6,275 nucleotides of DNA from Coriobacteriia bacterium (lineage in GTDB: Bacteria > Actinomycetota > Coriobacteriia > Anaerosomatales > SLCP01), in NCBI GenBank assembly GCA_007123455.1, contig SKKZ01000117.1, positions 1-6,275 of the forward strand, given 5' to 3'. Shown one piece after another: positions 1 through 6,180 of the stretch. Position 1 is the stretch's first letter. Every line of letters begins with the position of its first letter. The translations under genes were made by a program, and so were the position numbers. Under the pieces are notes generated by a model, which ran no database searches, was not told the DNA's origin, and saw nothing but the letters and a program-made list of their open reading frames with translations.

Positions 1-468
1 GCGGGCAGTACGTTGCCCATCCTCATGCTGACCGCACGCGCGGAGACCCGGGACGTTGTATCGGGTTTCGAAGCCGGCACCGACGACTATCTCAAGAAGC
101 CCTTCGAGATCCCCGAGCTTCTCTCGCGGATTGCTGCGCTGCTCAAGCGGACCGCACACGAGCGTAGTGACCAGCCACTGCGAGCATCAGGTGTCGAGGT
201 GGATGTCCAGGCGAGGCGCGCCACACTTCACGGCGAGCCCCTCGATCTGACCGCCAAGGAGTTCGACCTGCTCGCGTACCTCGTTGCCAATGCGGGGACC
301 GTCATCCCTCGCGAGAAGATCCTGGCTGCGGTATGGGGCGGCCAGCAGTCGACCGATAGCAACGTCATCGAAGTGTTCGTATGCCACTTGCGGAACAAGA
401 TCGGTGACCGCGAGAACACCATCATCCAGACCATCCGCGGGGTCGGCTACTTCTTCGCGAGAAGCTAG
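1..468 (+). CDS. OmpR/PhoB-family response regulator, 5'-truncated by the window edge
   Basis: This is the C-terminal 155 residues of a DNA-binding response regulator; the reading frame is open from base 1, so the true start lies upstream. Seen: the end of the receiver domain, with the conserved switch Thr in LTARAE and the conserved Lys in KKPFE, then a linker rich in charged residues, then a winged-helix Trans_reg_C domain (LTAKEFDLLAYL, SNVIEVFVCHLRNKIG, and the wing motif TIRGVGYFF at the end). The phospho-acceptor Asp and the N-terminal acidic pocket fall outside the window. Family knowledge: phosphorylation by a partner kinase causes dimerisation and binding to direct-repeat DNA near promoters. 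The partner is almost certainly the kinase that starts at base 469, directly after this stop codon. An in-frame TTG at 13 is internal to the receiver domain and is not a start. Target genes cannot be read from the sequence. Confidence 0.95.
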   Translation, partial: AGSTLPILMLTARAETRDVVSGFEAGTDDYLKKPFEIPELLSRIAALLKRTAHERSDQPLRASGVEVDVQARRATLHGEPLDLTAKEFDLLAYLVANAGTVIPREKILAAVWGGQQSTDSNVIEVFVCHLRNKIGDRENTIIQTIRGVGYFFARS

Positions 469-1950
469 ATGCCACGTTCCTCCCTCAGGACCCGCCTCCT
501 CATGGTCTCAGTGCTCTTCTCGGTACTGACGGTCGGAGGCATCTCACTGACCTCGTACGTGATCGTGACCGAAAGCATGGCGGAGGTGGCCCGGGAGCGT
601 CCGGTGCGCGTTGCCTCGATCAATTCGCGGGTACTCGATCTCCAGGCGCGTGAGATCGAGACTGACATCACGGCCGAGCATGACATCGATTCTCCCGAGG
701 GCCTGCAGGCCGCGATGGCGCAGTACCTCAGTCAGGCCGACACGATTTTCGGGCAGCGGTTACCGGCCGAGCCCCAGATCACGATACTTGACTCAAGGCT
801 CGAGCCGCTCTGGGCGAGCTCCGACATCGCTCTGATTCCCGGCGTCGACGGTCAGCGGCGTGCCGCCATCGATACCGGAGTCCAGACGACATCAGAGGTG
901 GAGCGCTCTTCGATGTTCGCGGGTCTCATCGGCCCGACGGTGTTCGACATCCACGTCGCACACGCGCCGATAGTGCTGCCCGGCGGGGAACCGGGTCTTC
1001 TGGACATCTCGTACTACCCGTTTCGCGAGGAAGCGGTGATCGATGCGGTTCGTCCCCCGATGGCCGTCCTTGCCGTCTCGGCCATGCTCATCATGGTCGT
1101 CATGATGCAGACGAGCATGGGCTGGGTGCTCAAACTCGTGAACGATCTCCGGAACACCGCCGACTCGATCGATGCGGGTCGACTCGATGTGCGCCTCCCT
1201 GAAAGCGGGGAACACGAGATCGGGGACCTTGCACGCTCGATCAACGGGCTCATCGAGCGATTGCACAAGAGGGCCGAAGTGCAGGCCCGGTTCGTTGCTG
1301 ACGCATCGCACGAGCTGGCGACTCCTGTGGCCGGAATCCGCGGATACACGAACATCCTGCGTGCGTGGGGCGGAGAGGATCCCGAGGTCCGCTCCGAGGC
1401 CATCGCTGCTATAGATCGCGAGTCCCGCCGGATGGCCCGTCTCTGCGGAAATCTGCTCTCACTCGTGCGTAGTGATCAGGCAGTCCACGTGAAGGCGACT
1501 CAGTTCGATGCGAACGCACTGGCCCGTGAGGCGCTAGCCGCGGCAGCCACCCGTCATCACGAGAAAGGACTCGATATCACGGGTCCCGAAGACGGACAGC
1601 TGTTCATGACGAGCGATCCGGACCGTGTCGAAGACATCCTCTCCGTGCTCCTCGATAACGCGTGCAAGTACACACCCGAGGGCGGCCGTGTCACGCTCTC
1701 GACACATCGCCTCCAGGACAGCATTATCTTCGAGATCACCGACACGGGAGTCGGCATACCTCCGGAGGATCTCCCCAACATCTTCGAGCGCTTCTACCGC
1801 TCGGACCTCTCCCGTAGCGATACGACCGGAGGCTTCGGGCTTGGCCTGGCCATTGCAAAGACCACCTCCGACGTACTGCACGGCTCCATTGACGTCCGGA
1901 GCACGGTGGGCGAAGGCTCGGTCTTCACGGTCCGCCTACCGAGGGGCTAG
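469..1950 (+). CDS. Membrane sensor histidine kinase with HAMP domain
   Basis: A 493-residue kinase that would autophosphorylate on His and pass the phosphate to the response regulator encoded just upstream. Seen in order: a short basic N-terminus; TM1 at about residues 8-33; an extracytoplasmic region of about 160 residues (37-195) that I do not recognise; TM2 at about 197-217 (rich in Met, Val, Leu); a HAMP domain at about 218-268 (DSIDAGRLDVRLP, ending in LARSINGLIERL); HisKA with the H-box SHELATP, phospho-acceptor His281; and an HATPase_c domain with N-box LLDNACKYTPEGG (Asn397), G1 DTGVGIP (425-431), F-box ERFYRSD (440-446) and G2 GFGLGLA (455-461). All catalytic motifs are intact, so it should be active. 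The ATG follows the regulator's TAG with no gap; GAGAAG at 459-464 is a weak, close ribosome site, suggesting translational coupling. The signal it senses is unknown. Confidence 0.96.
   Translation: MPRSSLRTRLLMVSVLFSVLTVGGISLTSYVIVTESMAEVARERPVRVASINSRVLDLQAREIETDITAEHDIDSPEGLQAAMAQYLSQADTIFGQRLPAEPQITILDSRLEPLWASSDIALIPGVDGQRRAAIDTGVQTTSEVERSSMFAGLIGPTVFDIHVAHAPIVLPGGEPGLLDISYYPFREEAVIDAVRPPMAVLAVSAMLIMVVMMQTSMGWVLKLVNDLRNTADSIDAGRLDVRLPESGEHEIGDLARSINGLIERLHKRAEVQARFVADASHELATPVAGIRGYTNILRAWGGEDPEVRSEAIAAIDRESRRMARLCGNLLSLVRSDQAVHVKATQFDANALAREALAAAATRHHEKGLDITGPEDGQLFMTSDPDRVEDILSVLLDNACKYTPEGGRVTLSTHRLQDSIIFEITDTGVGIPPEDLPNIFERFYRSDLSRSDTTGGFGLGLAIAKTTSDVLHGSIDVRSTVGEGSVFTVRLPRG
1941..1946 (+). 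promoter_or_regulatory. Ribosome binding site for the QueT-like gene
   Basis: GAGGGG lies 7 bases before the GTG at 1954, inside the last codons of the histidine kinase. It supports GTG 1954 over the in-frame ATG at 1972, which has no purine-rich sequence at the right distance. Confidence 0.6.
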
Positions 1951-1953
1951 GCC

Positions 1954-2541
1954 GTGCGCGGTTCCGAGCCGATGAACAGCGCCCGATCGGTAGCGCAGGC
2001 CGGTGTCATCGGCGCTGTCCATGCGGCCTTCACTTTGGCGGTACTACAGATGCCCGCTCAGCTCGGGTGGGGTCCGATCCAACTCAGATTGAGCGAGGCT
2101 CTCACGGTCGTGGCGCTGTTCACGCCCGCGGCGATTCCCGGCCTGGCACTCGGCACGGCTCTGGCAAACGCCTCCCTGATCGCCCAAGTGGGGCCGGTTG
2201 GTCTGCTCGACGTGGTGTTCGGCTCGCTCGCCACGCTCCTTGGCGCTGCATGGACCTGGCACTTCCGTCACCGTCTGCTCGTCGCTCTCGCCGGTCCGGT
2301 GATCACCAACGCGCTCATCGTGCCGGCGTACCTTCCGGTGCTACTCGCGGCTCTCGGCTTCGGCCAGGAGCCGTTCCTGGGCATAGACCTCGGTAGTAGT
2401 TGGTTCGCGATGTATGTCGTAGGCATCGTTCCTATCGCAGTGGGGCAGATGGTGGTCGTCTACGGTCTCGGGATTCCTGTGGCTGTGCTTCTGCGACGAA
2501 TGAATATCGCCGGAGTGCTCGGCGAAGCGGGCGACCGGTGA
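1954..2541 (+). CDS. queT: QueT-family membrane protein, probable ECF S component for a queuosine precursor
   Basis: A 195-residue, very hydrophobic protein resembling the QueT family (PF06177). Seen: about five or six membrane segments, with family-like motifs GPIQLRLSEAL (40-50), AIPGLALGTALAN (60-72), GLLDVVFGSLATLLGA (83-98) and GPVITNALIVPAY (114-126). Family knowledge: QueT proteins are substrate-binding S components of energy-coupling factor transporters and are assigned to uptake of queuosine precursors (preQ0/preQ1 type), working with a shared EcfT-EcfA-EcfA' module. No such module is in the window, so it would use one encoded elsewhere. No preQ1 riboswitch is possible directly upstream, because the gene starts 3 bases after the kinase stop. 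Start: GTG 1954 has a good ribosome site; ATG 1972 would trim six residues. The family call is good; the exact substrate is inferred from the family only. Confidence 0.85.
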   Translation: MRGSEPMNSARSVAQAGVIGAVHAAFTLAVLQMPAQLGWGPIQLRLSEALTVVALFTPAAIPGLALGTALANASLIAQVGPVGLLDVVFGSLATLLGAAWTWHFRHRLLVALAGPVITNALIVPAYLPVLLAALGFGQEPFLGIDLGSSWFAMYVVGIVPIAVGQMVVVYGLGIPVAVLLRRMNIAGVLGEAGDR

Positions 2542-2554
2542 CCGCGGCGGCTTC

Positions 2555-2560
2555 AGGAGA
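2555..2560 (+). promoter_or_regulatory. Ribosome binding site that decides the start of the Fe-S/GGDEF gene
   Basis: AGGAGA lies just after the QueT-like stop and 4 bases before GTG 2565, a good Shine-Dalgarno match. The competing GTG at 2538, which overlaps the QueT-like TGA as GTGA, has only a weak GAAGCGGG upstream. Confidence 0.6.
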
Positions 2561-2564
2561 CGTT

Positions 2565-4403
2565 GTGGAGCCTCATCAGAGCACAGAATCGTCTGAAGAG
2601 GACAACGCCGGGCTCGAGGGCACGGGATTCGAGTTCCTCATCACCACTCAGCCCGAGTCATGTCGTGAGTGCTGGGGTTGCGTTCGTGTGTGCCCGGCCG
2701 GCGCGATCCGGGTCGTCGACCGACGCTCTGAGGTGATACCCGAGCGATGCGTACGATGTGGCGAGTGCGTTCACGGATGCGGAACAGGCGCACATGGTGT
2801 CAGGGATGACGTACCGAGGGTTAGCGCCCTGCTCGATTCCGAAAGGCCTGTCGTTGCCCTTCTCGCTACCGAGTACCGTGCCGCGATGCACCCCATGTCA
2901 CGGCAGGAGTTGGAGTGGGCCCTTGAAGATGCCGGTTTCGATGCGGTCGAGACCACGCTGCTGGGTGAGGAGGTCGTTGCGGCAGCCTACGAGCGGCTCC
3001 ATGATGCTACGAACGGATCCGTCGTGCTGCGTTCGACGTGTCCGGTGGCGGTCGCATGGCTCACTCGGTTCCATCCGTCGCTCATCGACCGGCTTGCGCC
3101 TGTGGTGCCTCCCTACATCGCCCAAGCGCGTCTGGTCAAAGAGGTCTATCCCGCCGGGACGGCGGTCGTCTACGTCTCCCCGTGCTATGCCCGCAAAGAC
3201 GAGATCGGAGATCCCTCGCTCGAAGGCGCTGTCGATGTCGCCATCGACTTCGGCGAACTCAAGCGGCTCATCTCCTGGCCGATCGAACGTCTCCCTGTCG
3301 ACATGAGTGCGAAGAGGGGACCTCACCGCCCTGACCTCGTCAAGGAGATCTCGCTGACCGACGGGTTCCCGCGACGGACCCTCGCCGAGCGGGATATGAC
3401 CGCCCGGGATGTGGTGACCGTGCGGGGTGCCGTCCAGATCGATAAGCTGCTCGGGGCTATCCGGCGTGGCGAAACCGGCTCGATCATCGTCGACATGCTC
3501 TACTGCGACGCGTGCATCGACGGCCCCGCTACCGGATCGGAACTATCAGCCTTCGCCAAGCGACGCCTGTTCACGGCGGTAACGGGGCCGTCGTCGGTCA
3601 ATCCTGCACCGGTCGACACGCGCTCGATCCTCGGCCACCTGCCGCGTGTCGAACTTGCACGGGCATTCGTCCCCGCTCCCGTGCAGGAGCGGACGTTCTC
3701 CGAGCATGAGGTCGACGAGTGCCTTGCAGAGGGAGAGTTTCCCGATCGTACGCATGTGCTCGACTGCGGGGCATGCGGGTATGACACATGTGTGGAGCAC
3801 GCGACTGCAATACTTGCCGGTGACTCCAGTTGGGACATGTGCTTCCCTCTCCAGCGGACGCGGCTCGAGCGGAGCAAAGCAGCACTGGAGGAGTTTGCGA
3901 CCGTGGACGCGCTCACCGGTCTGTGGAACCGCCGTGTGTTCTCCGAGCGGCTTGCGGGTGAGTTCGCCCGCTATCAGCGCTATGGCGCTCCGCTTGCGCT
4001 TCTCATGATCGATTTGGACGGCTTCAAGGAGATCAATGACGGGTACGGGCATGCGACAGGTGATGCCGTGCTTCGGTCGGCGGGTGCCCTGATGCGAAGT
4101 ACTGTGCGTGAGACCGACATACCTGCACGCTACGGTGGCGATGAATTCGGTCTGATTCTGCCAGGCATTGGCACGACGGCGGGTTACGCCGTCGCCGAGA
4201 AGCTTCGCGAGGCGATTGCGGCGAAGAAGGTCCCCATCGCGGACTCCGCCCGGGAGGGAGCGGTGTCGGTCACGGTTTCGGTGGGGCTCGCTTCCGCGGG
4301 GCCGTCGACTCCCGACTCGGAGCGCTTGCTAGAGATGGCCGATCGTGCGCTCTACCGGGCAAAAGAGCTCGGTCGGAACCGGGTGATGATCTCCCCCGAC
4401 TGA
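2565..4403 (+). CDS. Iron-sulfur sensor diguanylate cyclase: ferredoxin, [FeFe]-hydrogenase-like and PF04060 domains fused to GGDEF
   Basis: A soluble 612-residue protein predicted to make c-di-GMP from GTP under control of bound Fe-S clusters. Seen in order, from GTG 2565: a 2[4Fe-4S] ferredoxin domain with Cys33/36/39/43 and Cys62/65/68/72; a domain like the catalytic part of [FeFe] hydrogenases (about 95-360), with loop 1 RSTCP (Cys159), loop 2 SPCYARK (Cys207) and loop 3 YCDACIDGP (Cys314, Cys317); a PF04060-type Fe-S domain DCGACGYDTC with Cys401/404/409 and Cys426; a short helix (about 428-447); and a GGDEF domain starting at DALTGLWNRR, with metal-site DLDGF (Asp483), the signature GGDEF at 524-528, and an RxxD I-site (Arg515, Asp518) five residues before it. 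No membrane segment is seen. The hydrogenase loops differ from active enzymes: Thr158 replaces the proton-relay Cys and loop 3 is CX2C, not CX3C, so I infer sensing rather than H2 turnover. GTG 2538, overlapping the previous stop, is the alternative start (9 more residues). Confidence 0.9.
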   Translation: MEPHQSTESSEEDNAGLEGTGFEFLITTQPESCRECWGCVRVCPAGAIRVVDRRSEVIPERCVRCGECVHGCGTGAHGVRDDVPRVSALLDSERPVVALLATEYRAAMHPMSRQELEWALEDAGFDAVETTLLGEEVVAAAYERLHDATNGSVVLRSTCPVAVAWLTRFHPSLIDRLAPVVPPYIAQARLVKEVYPAGTAVVYVSPCYARKDEIGDPSLEGAVDVAIDFGELKRLISWPIERLPVDMSAKRGPHRPDLVKEISLTDGFPRRTLAERDMTARDVVTVRGAVQIDKLLGAIRRGETGSIIVDMLYCDACIDGPATGSELSAFAKRRLFTAVTGPSSVNPAPVDTRSILGHLPRVELARAFVPAPVQERTFSEHEVDECLAEGEFPDRTHVLDCGACGYDTCVEHATAILAGDSSWDMCFPLQRTRLERSKAALEEFATVDALTGLWNRRVFSERLAGEFARYQRYGAPLALLMIDLDGFKEINDGYGHATGDAVLRSAGALMRSTVRETDIPARYGGDEFGLILPGIGTTAGYAVAEKLREAIAAKKVPIADSAREGAVSVTVSVGLASAGPSTPDSERLLEMADRALYRAKELGRNRVMISPD

Positions 4404-4404
4404 C

Positions 4405-4409
4405 GGGAG
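4405..4409 (+). promoter_or_regulatory. Ribosome binding site for the AmrS-like gene
   Basis: GGGAG is 7 bases before ATG 4417, within the 13-base gap after the sensor stop. It is the best-placed ribosome site in the window and fixes the start. Confidence 0.65.
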
Positions 4410-4416
4410 CCAGACG

Positions 4417-5430
4417 ATGCATGTGGCTGAGTTGTGGCGTAGAGAGGGCGAAAGGGTCCGCTGTTCGCTGTGTCCGTGGCGCTGTCTGATCGCCGATGGC
4501 AGCACCGGCGTGTGCCGAGTGAGGCGCAATTCGGGGGGCACTCTGGAGGCACTCACATATGGCGTCGTCTCCTCTGTGGCGGCAGACCCGATCGAGAAGA
4601 AGCCGGTCTTCCACTACCGTCCCGGCACCAGGGTACTGTCTCTCGGCAGTGTTGGATGCTCGATGAGATGCGGACACTGCCAGAACTGGCAGATCAGCCG
4701 GAGCGGCCCGGAGGACCTCTCGCGCCGGACCTCACGTCTCTCACCCGATGACGTGGTCGCTTCAGCGCTAGAGCACGGGTGTCCCGGAGTCGCTTTCACC
4801 TATAACGAACCTGTGATCTGGGCTGAGTTCGTACGTGATTGCGCTCGCGCCAGTCACGAGGCCGGACTCTTCACGATCATGGTCACGAACGGCTATATCA
4901 CCACCGAGGGCCTGGATCTTCTCGGCAAGTACATCGATGTGTGGCGGGTCGACGTCAAGGGCGCGAGCGAGCATGCGTACCGCACGCTCTGCAAGGTGCC
5001 GTCGCCCGCACCGGTCTTCGCCGCTGCCGCCAGGGCCAGACACCATTGGGGAATGCACGTCGAGGTCGTGACCAACGTCGTGCCGACAGTCAATGACACC
5101 GCCGAGGAGCTGCGCGCGATCGCGTCGTGGATCGCCGACGAACTGGGACCCGACACGCCGTGGCACGTCACCCGCTTCTTTCCCTACCTAGACTTTGCGC
5201 ACCTCGATCCCACGCCGATTCGTACCCTGCGCGAAGCTCGACGCATCGGTGCGGTGGAGGGATTGCACTTCGTGTTCCTCGGGAACGTTGCCGATACCGG
5301 CGGCGAAGACACTGTCTGTCCGTCATGCGGAGCACATGCGATCGTGCGTGACGGGTACACCATAATGGAGCGCTCGACCACCGGCGGCTCGTGCGCCGCC
5401 TGCGGACGACAGCTCGGCATCGTCGAATGA
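4417..5430 (+). CDS. amrS: AmmeMemoRadiSam-system radical SAM enzyme (AmrS family)
   Basis: A 337-residue cytoplasmic radical SAM protein. Seen: an N-terminal four-cysteine module typical of the family (CSLCPWRC, then GVCRVR; Cys16/19/23/33); the radical SAM cluster motif CSMRCGHCQNW (Cys81/85/88, CX3CX2C) that binds a [4Fe-4S] cluster and SAM; family motifs TYNEP (128-132), MVTNGYI (155-161), WRVDVKG (176-182), RFFPYLDF (253-260) and FLGNV (287-291); and a C-terminal zinc-ribbon-like pair CPSC (301-304) and CAAC (326-329). Length and motif order fit full-length AmrS. Family knowledge: it is named for co-occurrence with AMMECR1 and MEMO1 homologues; its reaction and substrate are, to my knowledge, not established. 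Neither partner is in this window, so the gene is either separated from them or they lie beyond the edges. It is spaced as an operon member between the Fe-S/GGDEF sensor and the DsbA-like gene. Confidence 0.93.
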   Translation: MHVAELWRREGERVRCSLCPWRCLIADGSTGVCRVRRNSGGTLEALTYGVVSSVAADPIEKKPVFHYRPGTRVLSLGSVGCSMRCGHCQNWQISRSGPEDLSRRTSRLSPDDVVASALEHGCPGVAFTYNEPVIWAEFVRDCARASHEAGLFTIMVTNGYITTEGLDLLGKYIDVWRVDVKGASEHAYRTLCKVPSPAPVFAAAARARHHWGMHVEVVTNVVPTVNDTAEELRAIASWIADELGPDTPWHVTRFFPYLDFAHLDPTPIRTLREARRIGAVEGLHFVFLGNVADTGGEDTVCPSCGAHAIVRDGYTIMERSTTGGSCAACGRQLGIVE

Positions 5431-5435
5431 CACAG

Positions 5436-5440
5436 AGAGG
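5436..5440 (+). promoter_or_regulatory. Probable ribosome binding site for the DsbA-like gene
   Basis: AGAGG, followed by CGG, lies 10 bases before ATG 5451. The match and spacing are moderate. It favours ATG 5451 over ATG 5427, which overlaps the AmrS stop as ATGA but has no visible ribosome site. Confidence 0.4.
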
Positions 5441-5450
5441 CGGTCGGCGC

Positions 5451-6128
5451 ATGGCGGAGCGACACCTGCACGACGACGGTGCGCCCGAGCACCCACGGGT
5501 CCTCATCTTCTTCGATTACGCCTGTCCGTTCTGCTACGTCGACCAGCACCGGTTCGACACCCTTGAGTCCGATCCCGATCTGGTCTTCGACGTCGTTCTC
5601 GTGCCGTTCGAACTCAGGCCGGACATGCCCGGGGAGGGCATGGATCTCTCGGAGATAGGCACCGGCCATTCCGATCGCGTGGATGACTATCTCGAGCGCA
5701 CCGCGGCAAAGGAGGGCTTCCCATTCTCCCAGCCGAAGGTGCTGCCCAATACGCACAAGGCGCTCGTTCTAGGCGAGGTGGCGCGAGACCTCGGTGACGC
5801 TACCCACCGCGTCGTGCATGGCGCGATCTTTGAAGCATACTTCGGTCGGGGCCACGACATCGGGTCGCGCGACGTGTTGCTCGAGATCGCCGAAGAGGTG
5901 GGAATCGAGCCCCGGGAACTCGAGAATGCATGGGAGCAGGGCACGCACGACGAGCGTCTGCATCAGTTCCGCCACGTTGCGCTGCACCTCGGCCTCGATG
6001 CCACGCCGGCAGCGCTCATCTGCAACGAGTTGTTCATCGGCTCGCGGCCCGCGGGTGTGCTGCGTGAGGCACTCGAACGCTGTAATACCGGGCGCAACAC
6101 GGGATCTCCAGAAGCGGTAGAATCGTAG
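5451..6128 (+). CDS. DsbA/FrnE-family thioredoxin-fold oxidoreductase
   Basis: A protein of 225 residues (233 if it starts at ATG 5427) of the DsbA-like family (PF01323). Seen: a first beta strand VLIFFDY followed by the redox motif ACPFCY (Cys25, Cys28); FELRPDMPGEGMD (53-65), much like FrnE-type proteins; a helical insertion rich in acidic residues (about 70-170) containing LPNTHKALVLGE; and a cis-Pro loop ATPAALICNELFIG (Pro186) near the end. There is no signal peptide or membrane segment, so it should act in the cytoplasm, unlike classical DsbA. Family knowledge: such proteins exchange disulfides with protein or small thiols, or, in some relatives, act as GSH-dependent isomerases; the CPFC motif favours dithiol redox chemistry. 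The C-terminus after about residue 211 is polar and probably disordered. The tight junction with AmrS suggests co-translation. The partner and direction of redox flow are unknown. Confidence 0.85.
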   Translation: MAERHLHDDGAPEHPRVLIFFDYACPFCYVDQHRFDTLESDPDLVFDVVLVPFELRPDMPGEGMDLSEIGTGHSDRVDDYLERTAAKEGFPFSQPKVLPNTHKALVLGEVARDLGDATHRVVHGAIFEAYFGRGHDIGSRDVLLEIAEEVGIEPRELENAWEQGTHDERLHQFRHVALHLGLDATPAALICNELFIGSRPAGVLREALERCNTGRNTGSPEAVES

Positions 6129-6149
6129 CGCGCATACTGTAGCGCGCAT
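6125..6149 (+). repeat. Two tandem copies of an 11-base repeat, GTAGCGCGCAT, 14-base period
   Basis: The unit occurs at 6125-6135 and 6139-6149 with a 3-base spacer. The first copy includes the stop codon of the DsbA-like gene. Each unit has a self-complementary GCGCGC core. The copies lie just upstream of the next gene, so they could be an operator or a chance duplication. The two GCGCGC cores could pair as a 6-bp stem with an 8-base loop, but no T-run follows. Confidence 0.6.
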
Positions 6150-6180
6150 GACCCGCGAGACGAAGGCGGATAGCACGTGA
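6148..6180 (+). other. Possible 10-codon leader ORF overlapping the next start
   Basis: ATG 6148 opens a short frame (MTRETKADST) whose TGA at 6178-6180 overlaps the GTG start of the next gene as GTGA. This is the arrangement expected for translational coupling. There is no clear ribosome site before ATG 6148, and a frame of this length arises easily by chance, so this is a weak call. Confidence 0.2.

Noticed and set aside
892..1311. Minus-strand open frame of 139 codons inside the kinase gene
   Set aside because: The translation is His/Arg/Asp-rich low-complexity shadow sequence opposite conserved kinase codons.
2400..2564. Longer N-terminus of the Fe-S/GGDEF protein, opening at TTG 2400
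   Set aside because: It would overlap about 140 bases of the QueT-like gene, its translation is Arg/Ser-rich with no family signal, and GTG 2565 has a good ribosome site while GTG 2538 gives a normal 4-base overlap.
2758..3306. Alternative + strand frame of 182 codons within the hydrogenase-like domain
   Set aside because: It is rich in Ser, Arg and Pro with no motif, while the overlapping frame carries conserved cysteine motifs throughout.
2565..4403. Catalytic [FeFe] hydrogenase
   Set aside because: The loops lack the proton-relay Cys, the CX3C motif and its glycine-rich turn, and the C-terminus is a cyclase. A sensory role fits better.
5184..5756. Minus-strand open frame of 190 codons across the AmrS/DsbA junction
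   Set aside because: It is antisense to two well-supported genes, has no recognisable domain, and is expected in GC-rich DNA with strong codon-position bias.
6128..6147. Rho-independent terminator from the paired GCGCGC cores
   Set aside because: The stem is only 6 bp, includes the last base of the stop codon, and has no following T-run.
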